Shown: piece after piece, positions 45,210 through 55,157 of the stretch
Numbering within the stretch: the first letter of the stretch is position 1
How the letters are laid out: the number at the start of each line of letters is the position of its first letter
Source of the DNA: Roseiarcus sp963770275
GTDB lineage: Bacteria; Pseudomonadota; Alphaproteobacteria; Rhizobiales; Beijerinckiaceae
Reading direction: 5' to 3'
NCBI GenBank assembly: GCA_963770275.1
Contig: CAVYPD010000019.1
Location: 21,417 to 85,416 of the forward strand
DNA: 64,000 nucleotides
The notes under the pieces: generated by a model
Seen by the model: the letters and a program-made list of their open reading frames with translations, nothing else
The model's database searches: none
What the model was told of the DNA's origin: nothing
Made by a program: the position numbers and the translations under genes

Positions 45210-45503
45210 CCGCCCGGGAACACAAACAAATTTAAACAAAGATGGACGCGCCCCGAGTGCGACGGAAGGCGCAAATCGGCACATCTTGTCACTGCGCAGG
45301 CCCTCGTTACCACGAGGCGCTAGCGCCCGGATCAGCGAACTGGTCCGTCTCTCCGCGCTCCGCCCATGGTTAACGACTTTGCGGCAAACATTTCGTAATC
45401 CTGTTGAGAGGCTGATTTCGGACCTTCTTGGCGGAGGGAAGGGGTCGGCGGACCACCCGGCCGGCGCGAGACATCGTCGTCAGGCTCTCGAGGAGGCAAT
45501 TCG

Positions 45504-48071
45504 TTGCGGGGGCTCAGCGGGGCGAAGCGCTCCGGAATCGGCGAGCGGACGCGACGGCTCGACTGGGCGGTCGCCGCCTGGGCGGCCGCAGGCTTGGCGC
45601 TTTACCTGTTCGCGGGCGCGCTGGCGTGCGCGCAGGACCTCTCCCAGTCCTTAGGGGCGCCGGCGCGGCTGGCGTTCGACATGGCGTCAGTCCAGGCCAA
45701 TGTCGTCGGCCTCGTCATCCTGTCGCTGATGCTGCTGGCGACGATCACCGCCGTCCTTCATCTGGTTGGCCGCCGGATCTGGACGCGCCGCGTTCTCGAG
45801 CTCGAGACGGAGCTCGCGCGAACCAACGCCAAACTCGACCGCGCCGCGCTGATGTTGCGCAGCGAGCCGCAAATCCTCGTCTCCTGGGAGCGTCTGGACG
45901 CGGAGCCGACGATCGAGGGCGATTTCGCCCTCGTCGCCGATTCGCCGCTGTCGTCGCGCGTGCTCGCCTTCAGCTCGTGGCTCAATCCAGCCCAGGCGAC
46001 CAAGATCGAAGAGGCGACGGAGCGATTGCTGACCCGCGGCGAAGCCTTCGCCGCCGCCGTGGTCAGCTTGCGCGGCCGCCATCTCGAGCTCGACGGGCGC
46101 CCAGTGTCCGGCAGCGCGGTGATGCGCATCCGCGACGTCTCGGGCGAGCGCCTTCAGTTGGCGCAATTGCGCGATTCATTCGCTGAAGCCGAGGGCGCTC
46201 TGGACGGCCTGCGCCGCGCGCTCGAAGCCGCGGATATGCCGGCATGGACTCGCGACGCAATGGGCCGGATCGTCTGGTGCAACGCCGCCTACGCCCACGC
46301 CGTTGACGCTCCCGACGCTGAGGCCGCGATCGACAGCGGCGGCGAAATATTCGATCCGGCGGTGCGCCGCGAAGCGACCGCGGCGCTCAAGGAGACCGGG
46401 GCCTGGAAGCGCCGCGCATCGGCGGTCGTCGGCGGCGAGCGCCGAACCTTCGACGCCGTCGAGGCGAGCACTCAGGTCGGCTCTGCTGGCGTCGCTCGCG
46501 ACGTTTCCGAAATCGTGGCGCTGAAAGCGGATATGGAGCGCAACGAGGACGACTATTCGCGCATGATCGATCGGCTGTCGACGGCGGTTGCGATCTTCGA
46601 CAAGTCCAAGCGGCTGACCCTGTACAATGCCGCCTACCGGCAAATCTGGTCGCTTGAGCCGGCCTTTCTCGATCAAGGGCCGAGCGACGGCGAAATCCTG
46701 GATCGGCTGCGCGCCAAGCGGCAATTGCCCGAACAGGTCGACTTCCGCGCCTGGAAGGCGCAGCAATTGAGCGCCTACCAGGCGATCGAGCCGAGCGAAT
46801 CCGTGTGGCATCTGCCCGACGGGCGGGCGCTGCGCGTCGTCGTGAGCCCCAATCCGAAAGGCGGCGTCACCTATCTCTATGACGACGCGACGCAGAGCTA
46901 CGCGCTCGCCTCCCAAGTCACCGCGCTCACCCATGTGCAGGGCGAGACGCTCGACGCGCTCAAGGAAGGGGTGGCGGCGTTCGGGGCGGACGGGCGCATG
47001 AAGCTGTTCAACCCGGCCTTTGCGGAACTGTGGCGATTCGATCCGGCCGTCTTGAGCGAGCGCCCGCATGTCGACGAGATCGCGCGCGCCTGCAAGCCGC
47101 TGTGCAGCGACCCCGAACTGTTCGACGCGCTTAGGGCGGTGATCGTCGATCTTCCCGAGCATCGCAAGAGCCGGACGGCGCGGATCGAGCGCACGGACGG
47201 GCTCATCCTCGATTGCGCCGCCCTGCCGTTGCCGGACGGAGCGACGCTCATGACGTCGCTCGATGTGACCGCCGGCGTCAACATCGAGCGCGCGCTGACC
47301 GAGCGCAATCAGGCGCTCATCGCGGCGGAGAAGCTGCGCAACGATTTCGTCAACCACGTCTCCTACGAGCTGCGCACGCCGCTCACCAACATTATCGGCT
47401 TCACCCAGCTTCTCGCGGGCGGAGGCGTTGGCCCGCTCAATCCGAAGCAGGTCGAATATGCCGGATTCATCACCGATTCGTCGCATGCGCTGCTCGCCAT
47501 CATCGACGACATTCTCGATCTGGCCTCGATGGACGCCGGGGCGCTGGAGCTCAGGCTCGAGGACGTCGACGTCGCCGAGGCGATGAAGGCCGCGGCGGCG
47601 GGCGTGCAGGATCGCTTGAGCGAGGCGGCGATCGAATTGCGCATCGTCATGACCGACGGGGTCGGATCGCTGCACGCGGACGGCCGGCGGGTGCGCCAGA
47701 TCTTGTTCAATCTTCTCTCCAACGCGATCAACTATTCGGAGGCGGGCCAGACCGTGACGCTGGCGGCGATGCGGCGCGGGGCGGAGATCGTGTTCAAGGT
47801 CAGCGATCGCGGACGCGGCATTCCTCCCGAGATGATCGATCGCGTATTCGAGCGTTTCGAGACCTTCCCCAACGGCTCTCGGCATCGCGGCCCTGGCCTC
47901 GGCCTGTCGATCGTGAGAGCGATGGTCGAACTGCATCAGGGCCGGGTCCTGATCGACACGGCGCCGCGGGAGGGCACGACGGTCACCTGCATCTTTCCGG
48001 TGGACCCAATAGGGGCGACGGCGGCGAGCCCGCAACTTATGGCGCCGCCCAAGACGCAATCGGTCCAGTAG
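45504..48071 (+). CDS. PAS-domain sensor histidine kinase
   Basis: An 855-residue membrane kinase. Two helices (about 22-42 and 66-88) flank a short periplasmic loop and are followed by a coiled-coil (LELETELARTNAKLDRAALM). Several PAS-like modules follow (about 220-330, 355-470 and 480-590, with WCNAAYAHAVDA, LYNAAYRQIW and LFNPAFAELW). The kinase core has H618 in VNHVSYELRTPLTN, an N-box (NLLSNAINYSE) and G-boxes (DRGRGIPPEM, GPGLGLSIV). The start is TTG at 45504 with AGGAGG seven bases upstream. No response regulator is adjacent. Its stop lies five bases before tsaE, so it may be cotranscribed with the cell-wall recycling genes. Confidence 0.9.
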   Translation: MRGLSGAKRSGIGERTRRLDWAVAAWAAAGLALYLFAGALACAQDLSQSLGAPARLAFDMASVQANVVGLVILSLMLLATITAVLHLVGRRIWTRRVLELETELARTNAKLDRAALMLRSEPQILVSWERLDAEPTIEGDFALVADSPLSSRVLAFSSWLNPAQATKIEEATERLLTRGEAFAAAVVSLRGRHLELDGRPVSGSAVMRIRDVSGERLQLAQLRDSFAEAEGALDGLRRALEAADMPAWTRDAMGRIVWCNAAYAHAVDAPDAEAAIDSGGEIFDPAVRREATAALKETGAWKRRASAVVGGERRTFDAVEASTQVGSAGVARDVSEIVALKADMERNEDDYSRMIDRLSTAVAIFDKSKRLTLYNAAYRQIWSLEPAFLDQGPSDGEILDRLRAKRQLPEQVDFRAWKAQQLSAYQAIEPSESVWHLPDGRALRVVVSPNPKGGVTYLYDDATQSYALASQVTALTHVQGETLDALKEGVAAFGADGRMKLFNPAFAELWRFDPAVLSERPHVDEIARACKPLCSDPELFDALRAVIVDLPEHRKSRTARIERTDGLILDCAALPLPDGATLMTSLDVTAGVNIERALTERNQALIAAEKLRNDFVNHVSYELRTPLTNIIGFTQLLAGGGVGPLNPKQVEYAGFITDSSHALLAIIDDILDLASMDAGALELRLEDVDVAEAMKAAAAGVQDRLSEAAIELRIVMTDGVGSLHADGRRVRQILFNLLSNAINYSEAGQTVTLAAMRRGAEIVFKVSDRGRGIPPEMIDRVFERFETFPNGSRHRGPGLGLSIVRAMVELHQGRVLIDTAPREGTTVTCIFPVDPIGATAASPQLMAPPKTQSVQ

Positions 48072-48076
48072 AGGGC

Positions 48077-49650
48077 ATGAACGGTCTCGCCGGTGTAAGA
48101 GAAGAAGCGGGTGTTTGGAGCTTCGAGGCGCCGGACGAGGCGACGACTTTGGCCATCGCTGCGGCGCAGGCGGCTTGGCTCGAGCCCGACGATTTCGTCG
48201 CTCTCATCGGCGATCTCGGAGCCGGCAAGACCGCTTTCGCCCGCGGGCTCATCCGGGCCCTCGCCGAGGCGCCGGAGCTCGAGGCGCCGAGCCCGACCTT
48301 CACCTTGATGCAGGTCTATGAGGCCCCGCGCGGGCCGGTGGTCCACGCCGATTTCTACCGGCTGCGCGGCCCAACGGAGCTCGCCAATCTCGGCTGGGAT
48401 GAGGCGATCGACGGCGCGATTGCGATCGTCGAGTGGCCGGAGAAGGTCGCGGAGGCGCTGCCCGCCGACCGGCTCGAGGTCGACATCCGGTTTGATGCAA
48501 AACGCGGTCCCGATTTTCGTTTGCTGACATTGCGCGGGTTCGGCGCGATCCGCCCGCGTTTGACGCTGGCGCTTGGCGTCGCGAGGCTGCTCGAGCGCGC
48601 CGGCTGGAGCGACGCTAGCCCGCGAATTCCTGCAGGGCGACGCGTCCATTCGCGCTTATGAGCGGCTGACCAAGCCAACCGGCGAGACCGCGATCTTGAT
48701 GATCTCTCCGCCACGGCCGGACGGGCCCATCCTGCGCTTCGGCAAGCCCTACGCGGCCATCGCCAAGCTGTCGCCCGACATCCGCGCCTTCATCGCCATG
48801 GCCGAGGGCCTGCGCGGGCTCGGCTACTCAGCCCCGGCTCTCATCGACTACCAGCATCGACGAAGGACTGGCGCTGATCGAAGACTTCGGCTCAACCACC
48901 ATCGCCCAAAACGGCGTTCCGGATGGCGCACGCTATGCGCCGGCGATCGCGCTTCTGGCCGATCTGCACGGACGCGAACTGCCGCCGAGCTTGTCGGCCG
49001 GCGAGGAACCCTACGAACCGCCGGTCTACGACATCGAAGCGATGCTGGTCGAGGTCGAGCTCGTAAACGACTGGTATGCGCCGGCGATCGCTCGGGTGAC
49101 GCCGCCATCGGGCGCGCGGATGCAGTTCCTGGCCATCTGGCGCGAGCTCCTGGCGCCCATCCTCGCCGAGCCCACAACCTGGACGCTGCGCGACTATCAT
49201 TCGCCCAATCTGCATTGGCTCGCGGACCGGCAGGGCCTCAAGCGAATCGGCCTCATCGATTTTCAGGACGCGGTGATCGGGCCGCCGGCCTACGATGTCG
49301 TTTCGCTGTTGCAGGACGCGCGCGTCGACGTGCCGGAGGATCTCGAGATGCGTCTCGCCGCCCTCTATATGCGCCGCAGGGCGGCCGCCGATCCGGCCTT
49401 CGACACCCAGCGCTTCGCCGCCGCCTATGCCGCGATGGGCGCCCAGCGCGCCACCAAGATCCTCGGCCTGTTCGCCCGGCTCGACAAGCGCGATCACAAG
49501 CCTGAGTACCTGCGCCACCTGCCGCGGATCGAGCGCTATCTCGCGCGCAACCTCGCCCATCCGTTGCTTCAGCCGCTTGCGGTCTGGTATCGGAACCACT
49601 TGCCGCGGGCGCTCGGCCCACCGCCGGTCAAATCCGACCCTGAAGATTGA
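48077..49650 (+). CDS. tsaE: TsaE / AmgK-type sugar kinase fusion (two frameshifts)
   Basis: The N-terminal ~155 residues are TsaE (GDLGAGKTAFARGLI Walker A; APSPTFTLMQVYE; DFYRLRGP), the ATPase for tRNA t6A37 formation. After a +1 shift near 48614 the frame continues LAREFLQGDASIRAYERL, and after another near 48851 SIDEGLALIEDFGSTTIAQ. Together these form an aminoglycoside-phosphotransferase-fold kinase (TLRDYHSPNLHW catalytic loop, IGLIDFQDAVIGPPAYDV metal site) like the N-acetylmuramate/GlcNAc anomeric kinase AmgK. The fusion is known in alphaproteobacteria. It is followed by its partner uridylyltransferase after 13 bases. Confidence 0.87.
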
Positions 49651-49663
49651 TTGCTGAGGCCCG

Positions 49664-50389
49664 ATGAGCCTTCCCGTTCCGAAGACGGCCATGGTGTTCG
49701 CCGCCGGATTGGGGACGCGGATGCGGCCGATCACCGAGACGCTGCCCAAGCCGCTGGTCAAGGTCCACGGCCGGGCGCTCATCGATTATTGTCTCGATCG
49801 CCTGGCGGAGAACGGCGTCGAGCGGGCGATCGTCAACGTGCATTGGCTCGCCGACCAGATCGAGGCGCACCTCGCCAAGCGCCGGGCGCCAAAGATCGTC
49901 ATTTCGGACGAGCGGTCGAAGCTGCTCGATCAGGGCGGCGGGATCAAGCGCGCGCTGCCGCTGATCGGCGACGATCCGTTCCTGATCTGCAACACCGACG
50001 CGTTCTGGATCGAGGGGCCGCGCTCGAATATCGCGCGCCTGGCCCGGAGTTTCGATCCAGAGACGATGGACATCCTGCTGTTGGTCGCGGCCGGCGCCGG
50101 GGCGGTCGGCGTCGACTGGCCCGGCGATTTCGTCATGACTCATGACGGACGGCTTCAGCCGCGCGAGCCGCGCCATGTCGCGCCCTTCGTCTACACCGGC
50201 GTCGGGATCGTCAAGCCGCAATTGTTCGCGAGCGAGACGGCGGAGGTGTTCCGCCTCGCCCCGTTCTTTCACGCCGCGGCCGCGAAGGGCCGGCTTTACG
50301 GCGTTCGCCTCGATGGCCTTTGGGTGCATGTCGGGCGGCCGGAGAGCATCGCGGAAGCGGACAGGGCCATCGACCGCTCGACCCTGTGA
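49664..50389 (+). CDS. murU: N-acetylmuramate-1-phosphate uridylyltransferase (MurU-like)
   Basis: A 241-residue nucleotidyltransferase. The NTP-binding motif is FAAGLGTRMRPITETLPKPL, the metal Asp lies in FLICNTDAFW, and the C-terminal motif is LDGLWVHVGRPESIAEA. MurU makes UDP-MurNAc from MurNAc-1-phosphate, using the product of AmgK encoded just upstream, and so bypasses MurA/MurB and fosfomycin. Other sugar-phosphate nucleotidyltransferases look similar; the neighbouring kinase supports this reading. The gene is intact. Confidence 0.88.
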   Translation: MSLPVPKTAMVFAAGLGTRMRPITETLPKPLVKVHGRALIDYCLDRLAENGVERAIVNVHWLADQIEAHLAKRRAPKIVISDERSKLLDQGGGIKRALPLIGDDPFLICNTDAFWIEGPRSNIARLARSFDPETMDILLLVAAGAGAVGVDWPGDFVMTHDGRLQPREPRHVAPFVYTGVGIVKPQLFASETAEVFRLAPFFHAAAAKGRLYGVRLDGLWVHVGRPESIAEADRAIDRSTL

Positions 50390-50462
50390 GCGCGAAGGGT
50401 CGCTCCCGTTTCCCAAATCAAGGGAATCGTCTTATGCGGTCGACCGTTCTTCGGGCCGCTTG

Positions 50463-50481
50463 AGCGGGCGACAGGCCCGCT
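50463..50481 (+). promoter_or_regulatory. Hairpin just upstream of murC
   Basis: AGCGGGC and GCCCGCT form a perfect 7-bp stem with loop GACAG, ending 14 bases before the murC ATG at 50496. No T-run follows. It could be a weak terminator of the murU transcript or a leader structure limiting murC translation. Confidence 0.45.
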
Positions 50482-50495
50482 GAGGGTTTGAAAGC

Positions 50496-51905
50496 ATGAA
50501 ACTGCCGAACCAGATCGGCCCCATCCACTTCGTCGGCATCGGCGGCATTGGCATGTCGGGCATCGCCGAGGTGCTTCTCAACCTTGGCCATCAGGTTCAG
50601 GGCTCGGACCTGAGCGACAACGCCAACGTCAAGCGTCTGCGCGAGCAGGGCGCGACCGTCTTTGTCGGCCACGACAAGGCCAATCTCGGCGCCGCCGCGG
50701 TGGTCGTCATTTCGTCCGCGGTGAAGCGCGACAATCCCGAGGTCGTCGCGGCGCGGGCGCGGCGCATTCCCGTCGTTCGCCGCGCCGAGATGCTGGCCGA
50801 GCTGATGCGGCTCAAGCAATGCGTGGCCGTGGCCGGCACGCATGGCAAGACCACGACGACGTCGCTGGTGGCGACGCTGCTCGACGCCGCCGGGCTTGAT
50901 CCGACGGTGATCAACGGCGGCATCATCAACGCCTACGGGACCAACGCGCGGCTTGGGGCCGGCGACTGGATGGTGGTCGAGGCCGACGAGAGCGACGGCA
51001 CGTTCCTGAAGCTCCCCGCCGACATCGCGGTCGTCACCAACATCGATCCCGAGCACCTCGACCACTTCAAGACCTTCGACGCCATCAAGGACGCCTTTCT
51101 GGCGCTGATCGGAAACCTGCCGTTCTATGGCTTCGCGGTCATGTGCCTCGATCATCCGACCGTGCAGGAACTTGTCGGCCAGGTCGAAGACCGACGGATT
51201 CTGACCTACGGCGAGAATCCGCAGGCCGACGTGCGCCTTATGGACGTCAACCTTGCCGGCGGCGTCACGCGATTTTCGGCGCTGATCCGTGATCGGGCGA
51301 CCGGCCAGGCCACCTTCATCGATGACCTCGCGCTGCCGATGCCCGGCCGGCATAATGCGCTCAACGCAACGGCCGCGATCGCGGTCGCGCACGAGCTCGG
51401 CGCGCCGATCGACGTCATCCGCAAAGCGATCGCCGGGTTTGGCGGCGTCCGCCGGCGTTTCACCCGCACTGGCGAATGGAATGGCGTCGCCATCTACGAC
51501 GACTATGGCCACCATCCGGTCGAAATCGCCGCGGTCTTGAGAGCCGCGCGGGCGGCGACCGAAGCCAAGGTGATCGCGGTCGTGCAGCCGCATCGCTTCA
51601 CCCGGCTCGCGTCGCTGTTCGACGCCTTCGCCACCTGCTTCAACGACGCCGACAGCGTCATCGTCGCCGATGTCTATCCCGCCGGCGAAGCGCCGATCGA
51701 AGGCGTCGACAAGGCGGCGCTGGCGACCGCGATCGCCGCCCACGGCCATCGCCACGCGCTGATGCTGCCCTCGCCGGAGAAATTGGCGGGCATGGTGCAT
51801 TCGCTGGCGAAGCCGGGCGATTATGTCATTTGCCTCGGCGCCGGGTCGATCACGCAATGGGCCTATGCGCTGCCCGGCGAACTCGCCGCGCTCGACAAGG
51901 CCTGA
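50496..51905 (+). CDS. murC: UDP-N-acetylmuramate-L-alanine ligase MurC
   Basis: A 469-residue Mur ligase. It has an N-terminal Rossmann domain (IHFVGIGGIGMSGIAEVL), a central ATP-binding GTHGKTTTT, EADESDGTFLKLP, DDYGHHPVEI and a C-terminal domain (HRFTRLASLFDAFA). It adds L-Ala to UDP-MurNAc, the first peptide step. Frame and length are normal, in contrast to the broken genes on both sides. It lies next to MurU, which makes its substrate. Confidence 0.96.
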   Translation: MKLPNQIGPIHFVGIGGIGMSGIAEVLLNLGHQVQGSDLSDNANVKRLREQGATVFVGHDKANLGAAAVVVISSAVKRDNPEVVAARARRIPVVRRAEMLAELMRLKQCVAVAGTHGKTTTTSLVATLLDAAGLDPTVINGGIINAYGTNARLGAGDWMVVEADESDGTFLKLPADIAVVTNIDPEHLDHFKTFDAIKDAFLALIGNLPFYGFAVMCLDHPTVQELVGQVEDRRILTYGENPQADVRLMDVNLAGGVTRFSALIRDRATGQATFIDDLALPMPGRHNALNATAAIAVAHELGAPIDVIRKAIAGFGGVRRRFTRTGEWNGVAIYDDYGHHPVEIAAVLRAARAATEAKVIAVVQPHRFTRLASLFDAFATCFNDADSVIVADVYPAGEAPIEGVDKAALATAIAAHGHRHALMLPSPEKLAGMVHSLAKPGDYVICLGAGSITQWAYALPGELAALDKA

Positions 51906-51915
51906 CGCTTCGCCG

Positions 51916-52842
51916 ATGTCCGGGCCTGGTCGACGAGGTGAAGGCGCGGGCGCCCAAGCTGCGCGGACGCCTCACAGCCGACGCTCCCGATCGCGGAGGC
52001 GACCTGGTTTCGGGTCGGCGGCCCGGCTGAGGCCCTGTTTTCCCCGGCCGACGAGGACGATCTCGCCTATGTTCTGTCCGCTCTGCCGCGCGAGATCCCA
52101 GTCACGACGATCGGCCTCGGCTCGAACCTCATCGTGCGCGACGGCGGCGTGGCCGGGCTCGTCATCCGGCTCGGCGGCCGAGCCTTCGGCGCGGTCGAGA
52201 TCATGGACGGCTCCCGCATCGTCGCCGGAGCTGCGACGCCGGACCTTTATGTCGCCAAGGCCGCCGCAATAGCCGGCGTCGATGGCTTGGCGTTCCTGCG
52301 CGGCGTGCCCGGTTCAATCGGCGGCGCTCTTGGTCATGAACGCCGGCGCGCATGGGGGCGAGATCAAGGACGCGCTCATCGAAGCGCGCGGGATCGACCG
52401 GACAGGCGCCAAGCGCGTCTTTTCGAACGCGGAAATGGGCTTTTCCTATCGCCATAGCTTGGCGCCGGACGACGTCGTCTTCACCGGCGCAATGTTTCAG
52501 GGCCGCCCCGGCGAGCCCAAGGCGATCGAAGCCGAGATGGAGCGGATCACCCGCGCGCGCGAAGCCTCGCAGCCGATCCGCGAGAAGACCGGCGGCTCGA
52601 CGTTCAAGAATCCGCCGGGGATGAAGGCCTGGGAGTTGATCGACAAAGCCGGATGCCGGGGCTTGAGCCTCGGCGGCGCCCAGGTGTCGACCATGCACTG
52701 CAACTTTCTCATCAATCTTGGGTCCGCGACCGCCGCCGATCTCGAAGCGCTTGGCGAGGAGGTTAAGCGCCGGGTCCTCGAGACGAGTGGAGTTGCGCTC
52801 GAATGGGAAATCAAGCGCATCGGCATCGCAATCGGACCCTAG
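51916..52842 (+). CDS. murB: UDP-N-acetylenolpyruvoylglucosamine reductase MurB (frameshifted)
   Basis: MurB read across +1 shifts near 51923, 51987 and 52331. Pieces in order: LVDEVKARAPKLRGRLTADA; ATWFRVGGPAEALFSPAD and TTIGLGSNLIVRDGGV (FAD domain); GLAFLRGVPGSIGGA; VMNAGAHGGEIKDALIEA; GFSYRHSLAPDD; REKTGGSTFKNPPG (catalytic Ser region); LINLGSATAADLE. The corrected length is about 308 residues. The ATG at 51916 is the likely start after MurC. It reduces the enolpyruvyl group to give UDP-MurNAc and is normally essential. Confidence 0.88.
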
Positions 52843-53096
52843 TGACCGCCATTCAACCCGAAATGTCGCAAGCCGACGCTCATCTCACAATTTCGAGAGG
52901 CCTGTCGTATTTGCGAATGAGGCCACTTAAATGATTGGTAAACGAGAAGCGCGGCTGGTCTTGGCATAATTCTTGATTAAGCCTGTTGTGCTAAGGTTTT
53001 TGGCTTCGGTGACGCGTCAATCGGCGAAAGGACGATCGGAAGGTTCGTTAGGCGAGGAAAACACCCAGCGAGGGCTCCGACCTTAAGGAGGTCCTC

Positions 53097-53476
53097 ATGT
53101 TGAACAGGTATTCTCTGGCGGTGGCGGCGCTCTGGCGACGCTGCCCCAATTGGCGTCCGCGGCTGAAACCGCCCAGTGCGTCGATGTTTCAGTGCCCAAG
53201 CACGCCATCGAGGCGCGCAACGGTAAGTGGATCCAATTGACTGCGGAACAGTGGGAGTTCCTGCGTGGCATCTACGCCATGAACCCGTTGACCCCACCCG
53301 GCCTGCCCTACGGAGACAAGGCGGCGCTCGCCAAGGTCGACGGCAATGATGGCGGCCTCATCTTCTTCATCGATGGCGACAAGGCCTGCACGCCAATGCC
53401 GGTCCCAGACAAGCTTCTCGCCATGATGGACGACGTGGCGACGGCGAAAATCAACCACGAGGGCAACGGGCTCTGA
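53097..53476 (+). CDS. Small secreted protein, unknown function (frameshift in signal peptide)
   Basis: A strong ribosome site (TTAAGGAGGTCCTC) precedes the ATG at 53097, which starts MLNRYSLAVAA. The rest of the signal peptide (LATLPQLASAAE) and the mature protein (TAQCVDVSVPKHAIEARNGK and onward to NHEGNGL) are in another frame. One missing or two extra bases near 53131-53134 reconcile them. The mature part is about 103 residues with two cysteines (one at AQCVDV, one at DKACTPMP), consistent with a periplasmic protein. I do not recognise the family. Confidence 0.65.
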
Positions 53477-53911
53477 TCCCGCCGCGGCCGAGGCGGCGCG
53501 GAAGACAGTCGTTTCGGCCTGCGGTTTTGACTGGCCCGCCGAAAAGCCAGGAGCCCGCTACCGCCAGGCGGGGAGGGCTATGTTGGCGTCCATATTGTCC
53601 ATTTATCTGAATACTTATGACTAAATCACATATACACTGTGTTATTATCCTTTACCAATGCACATCGTGTGCGAGTTGCAGAAAAATGAACCTAAGAGAT
53701 TGAAAAACTTGAGTCGCGCGCAGAATTGTACACCTGCCAGTTCTGTGCCTTGCCGAGCGTAGCCGTGCGGGCCATGCCCTCCTCGGGAAAGGCTCGACAG
53801 CCGGGCCGGTCCCCCGCTCGCTGAAGGCGGGTTGACGTGGAGAGGGGGCGTACGCGACCCTTCGCCCGGCGCGTCTTCGTCGGGCGCGATCGAGGCTGAG
53901 TGGGGCGGACG
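53477..53911. other. Intergenic region, no gene supported
   Basis: The first part is G+C-rich. A markedly AT-rich stretch (53585-53660, with TTATGACTAAATCACATATAC) stands out from its surroundings and may hold promoters. A long leftward frame (53645-54388) runs antisense to the next gene and looks like a shadow. Confidence 0.55.
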
Positions 53912-54691
53912 ATGACTTTTGTCTGGCGGGCGGGACTGGTCATGTGCATCATTTTCGCCGGCTGCCTGCTCGGCATCCTGTTGCAGCATTCGCTCCCGAC
54001 CCAGCATCTCGCCGACGCGAAAAGCGCGATCACCACGATTCAGGGACTGGTGGGCTTGCTGCTTGCGCTGGTGTTGGGGCTGCTCGTCTGGACCAGCTAT
54101 GGCGTCTATTCGCAGCAGCAGTCCGAAGCGCATACCCTCGGCTCGCAGGTCCTGCAGCTCGATCTGGCGCTGGAGCGTTACGGCCCCGCGGCCGATCGCG
54201 GTCGCGAACTTTTGAAGCAAGAGCTTCGAGCCTCGCGCGAGCGCTTCTGGGGCAGGGACGGCGGTTCTGAACCGGTGCGGCTGACCTATGGCCAGTCGCG
54301 CGCCGAGTTGCGCCACTTCGACGGTTTCTTCGCGACGCTCAAGCCCGTCGACGACGAGCAGCGCCATCAGCGCGACACAGCCCGCCAACTCTCGGCTTCA
54401 ATTGTGCAAACGCATTATCTGATGTCGAGGCAGCTCAGGAGCCCCATTCCGAAGGCGCTGCTCATCAGCGTCGTCTGCTGGGCCACGCTGCTCTTCTCCT
54501 GCATCGGCGCGTCGTCGAGCGTCAACGCGCTGGCGATCATTTATGAGGCGCTGGGCGCCGCGGCGGTGGCGAGCGCCATTTATCTCATTCTCGAATTCAG
54601 CCAACCCTACTTGGGACTGTTCAGGATATCGCCCGAGGGCGTCGACCATGTCGTCGCCGAGCTGTCGGCAAATAAACCGCGCAGCGACTGA
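53912..54691 (+). CDS. DUF4239/bestrophin-like membrane protein
   Basis: A 259-residue protein. Two N-terminal membrane helices (about 8-26 and 44-66: LVMCIIFAGCLLGILL; GLVGLLLALVLGLLVW) are followed by a long soluble helical stretch (TLGSQVLQLDLALERYGPAA to RDTARQLSASIVQTHYLM) and two more helices near the C-terminus (ALLISVVCWATLLFSCIGAS; AAAVASAIYLILEF). This layout resembles DUF4239 (bestrophin-like) proteins, although I cannot run a profile. I take the ATG at 53912 rather than a GTG at 53900. Neighbours give no clue to function. Confidence 0.65.
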   Translation: MTFVWRAGLVMCIIFAGCLLGILLQHSLPTQHLADAKSAITTIQGLVGLLLALVLGLLVWTSYGVYSQQQSEAHTLGSQVLQLDLALERYGPAADRGRELLKQELRASRERFWGRDGGSEPVRLTYGQSRAELRHFDGFFATLKPVDDEQRHQRDTARQLSASIVQTHYLMSRQLRSPIPKALLISVVCWATLLFSCIGASSSVNALAIIYEALGAAAVASAIYLILEFSQPYLGLFRISPEGVDHVVAELSANKPRSD

Positions 54692-54947
54692 AGTCGCCGC
54701 CGGCAGCGACGCGTAGCTTCAAAACAATCTTGCGGGCGCGGCTCGCTCAATACCCTTCGTTGCATAGACGCCCGCTCGCCAAATCGGAACTGTGAGCCGC
54801 GTCACTGCGCGGCGCGGCGCCGACCGATAATCATCTGCCGACCGATGCGTCGTTGCTTGGTCCCCGAGGCGCCCTTCTGGCGTTGCATACGCCAGCCTCA
54901 CGGCGCTTCCCGATCCGAGAAGAGACTGCTCAAGAGGAGGTTACGCC

Positions 54948-55157
54948 GTGTCTCGTTTCGAAAAACCGGCCGATTTCGTCACCGCTTACCCGCACGCGGC
55001 GCCCGGCGCGCCGACCATCAAGACGTTGGCCCTGTTGGCCGCTGTGTTGGCCTATGTCGCGGGGTTCGTGATCCTCTATCCCATTGTCGCAAGCAGCGTG
55101 GCGGAGAGCGTCTCCAAAGGCAACGATCCGGCGCTGTTGCAGTTCGTCGGCCCTTGA
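54948..55157 (+). CDS. Small single-span membrane protein
   Basis: A 69-residue protein from GTG 54948, with AAGAGGAGG eight bases upstream. It has one helix (TLALLAAVLAYVAGFVILYP, about residues 27-46) between a short soluble N-terminus and a ~20-residue tail ending ALLQFVGP. No family is recognised. The strong ribosome site and clean hydrophobic pattern support a real gene. Confidence 0.55.
   Translation: MSRFEKPADFVTAYPHAAPGAPTIKTLALLAAVLAYVAGFVILYPIVASSVAESVSKGNDPALLQFVGP

Noticed and set aside
46176..48059. 627-codon leftward frame across the histidine kinase gene
   Set aside because: The plus strand encodes an intact kinase with all motifs; the antisense frame has no domain.
53645..54388. 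247-codon leftward frame
   Set aside because: It is antisense to the four-helix membrane protein at 53912 and rich in charged, non-family sequence.
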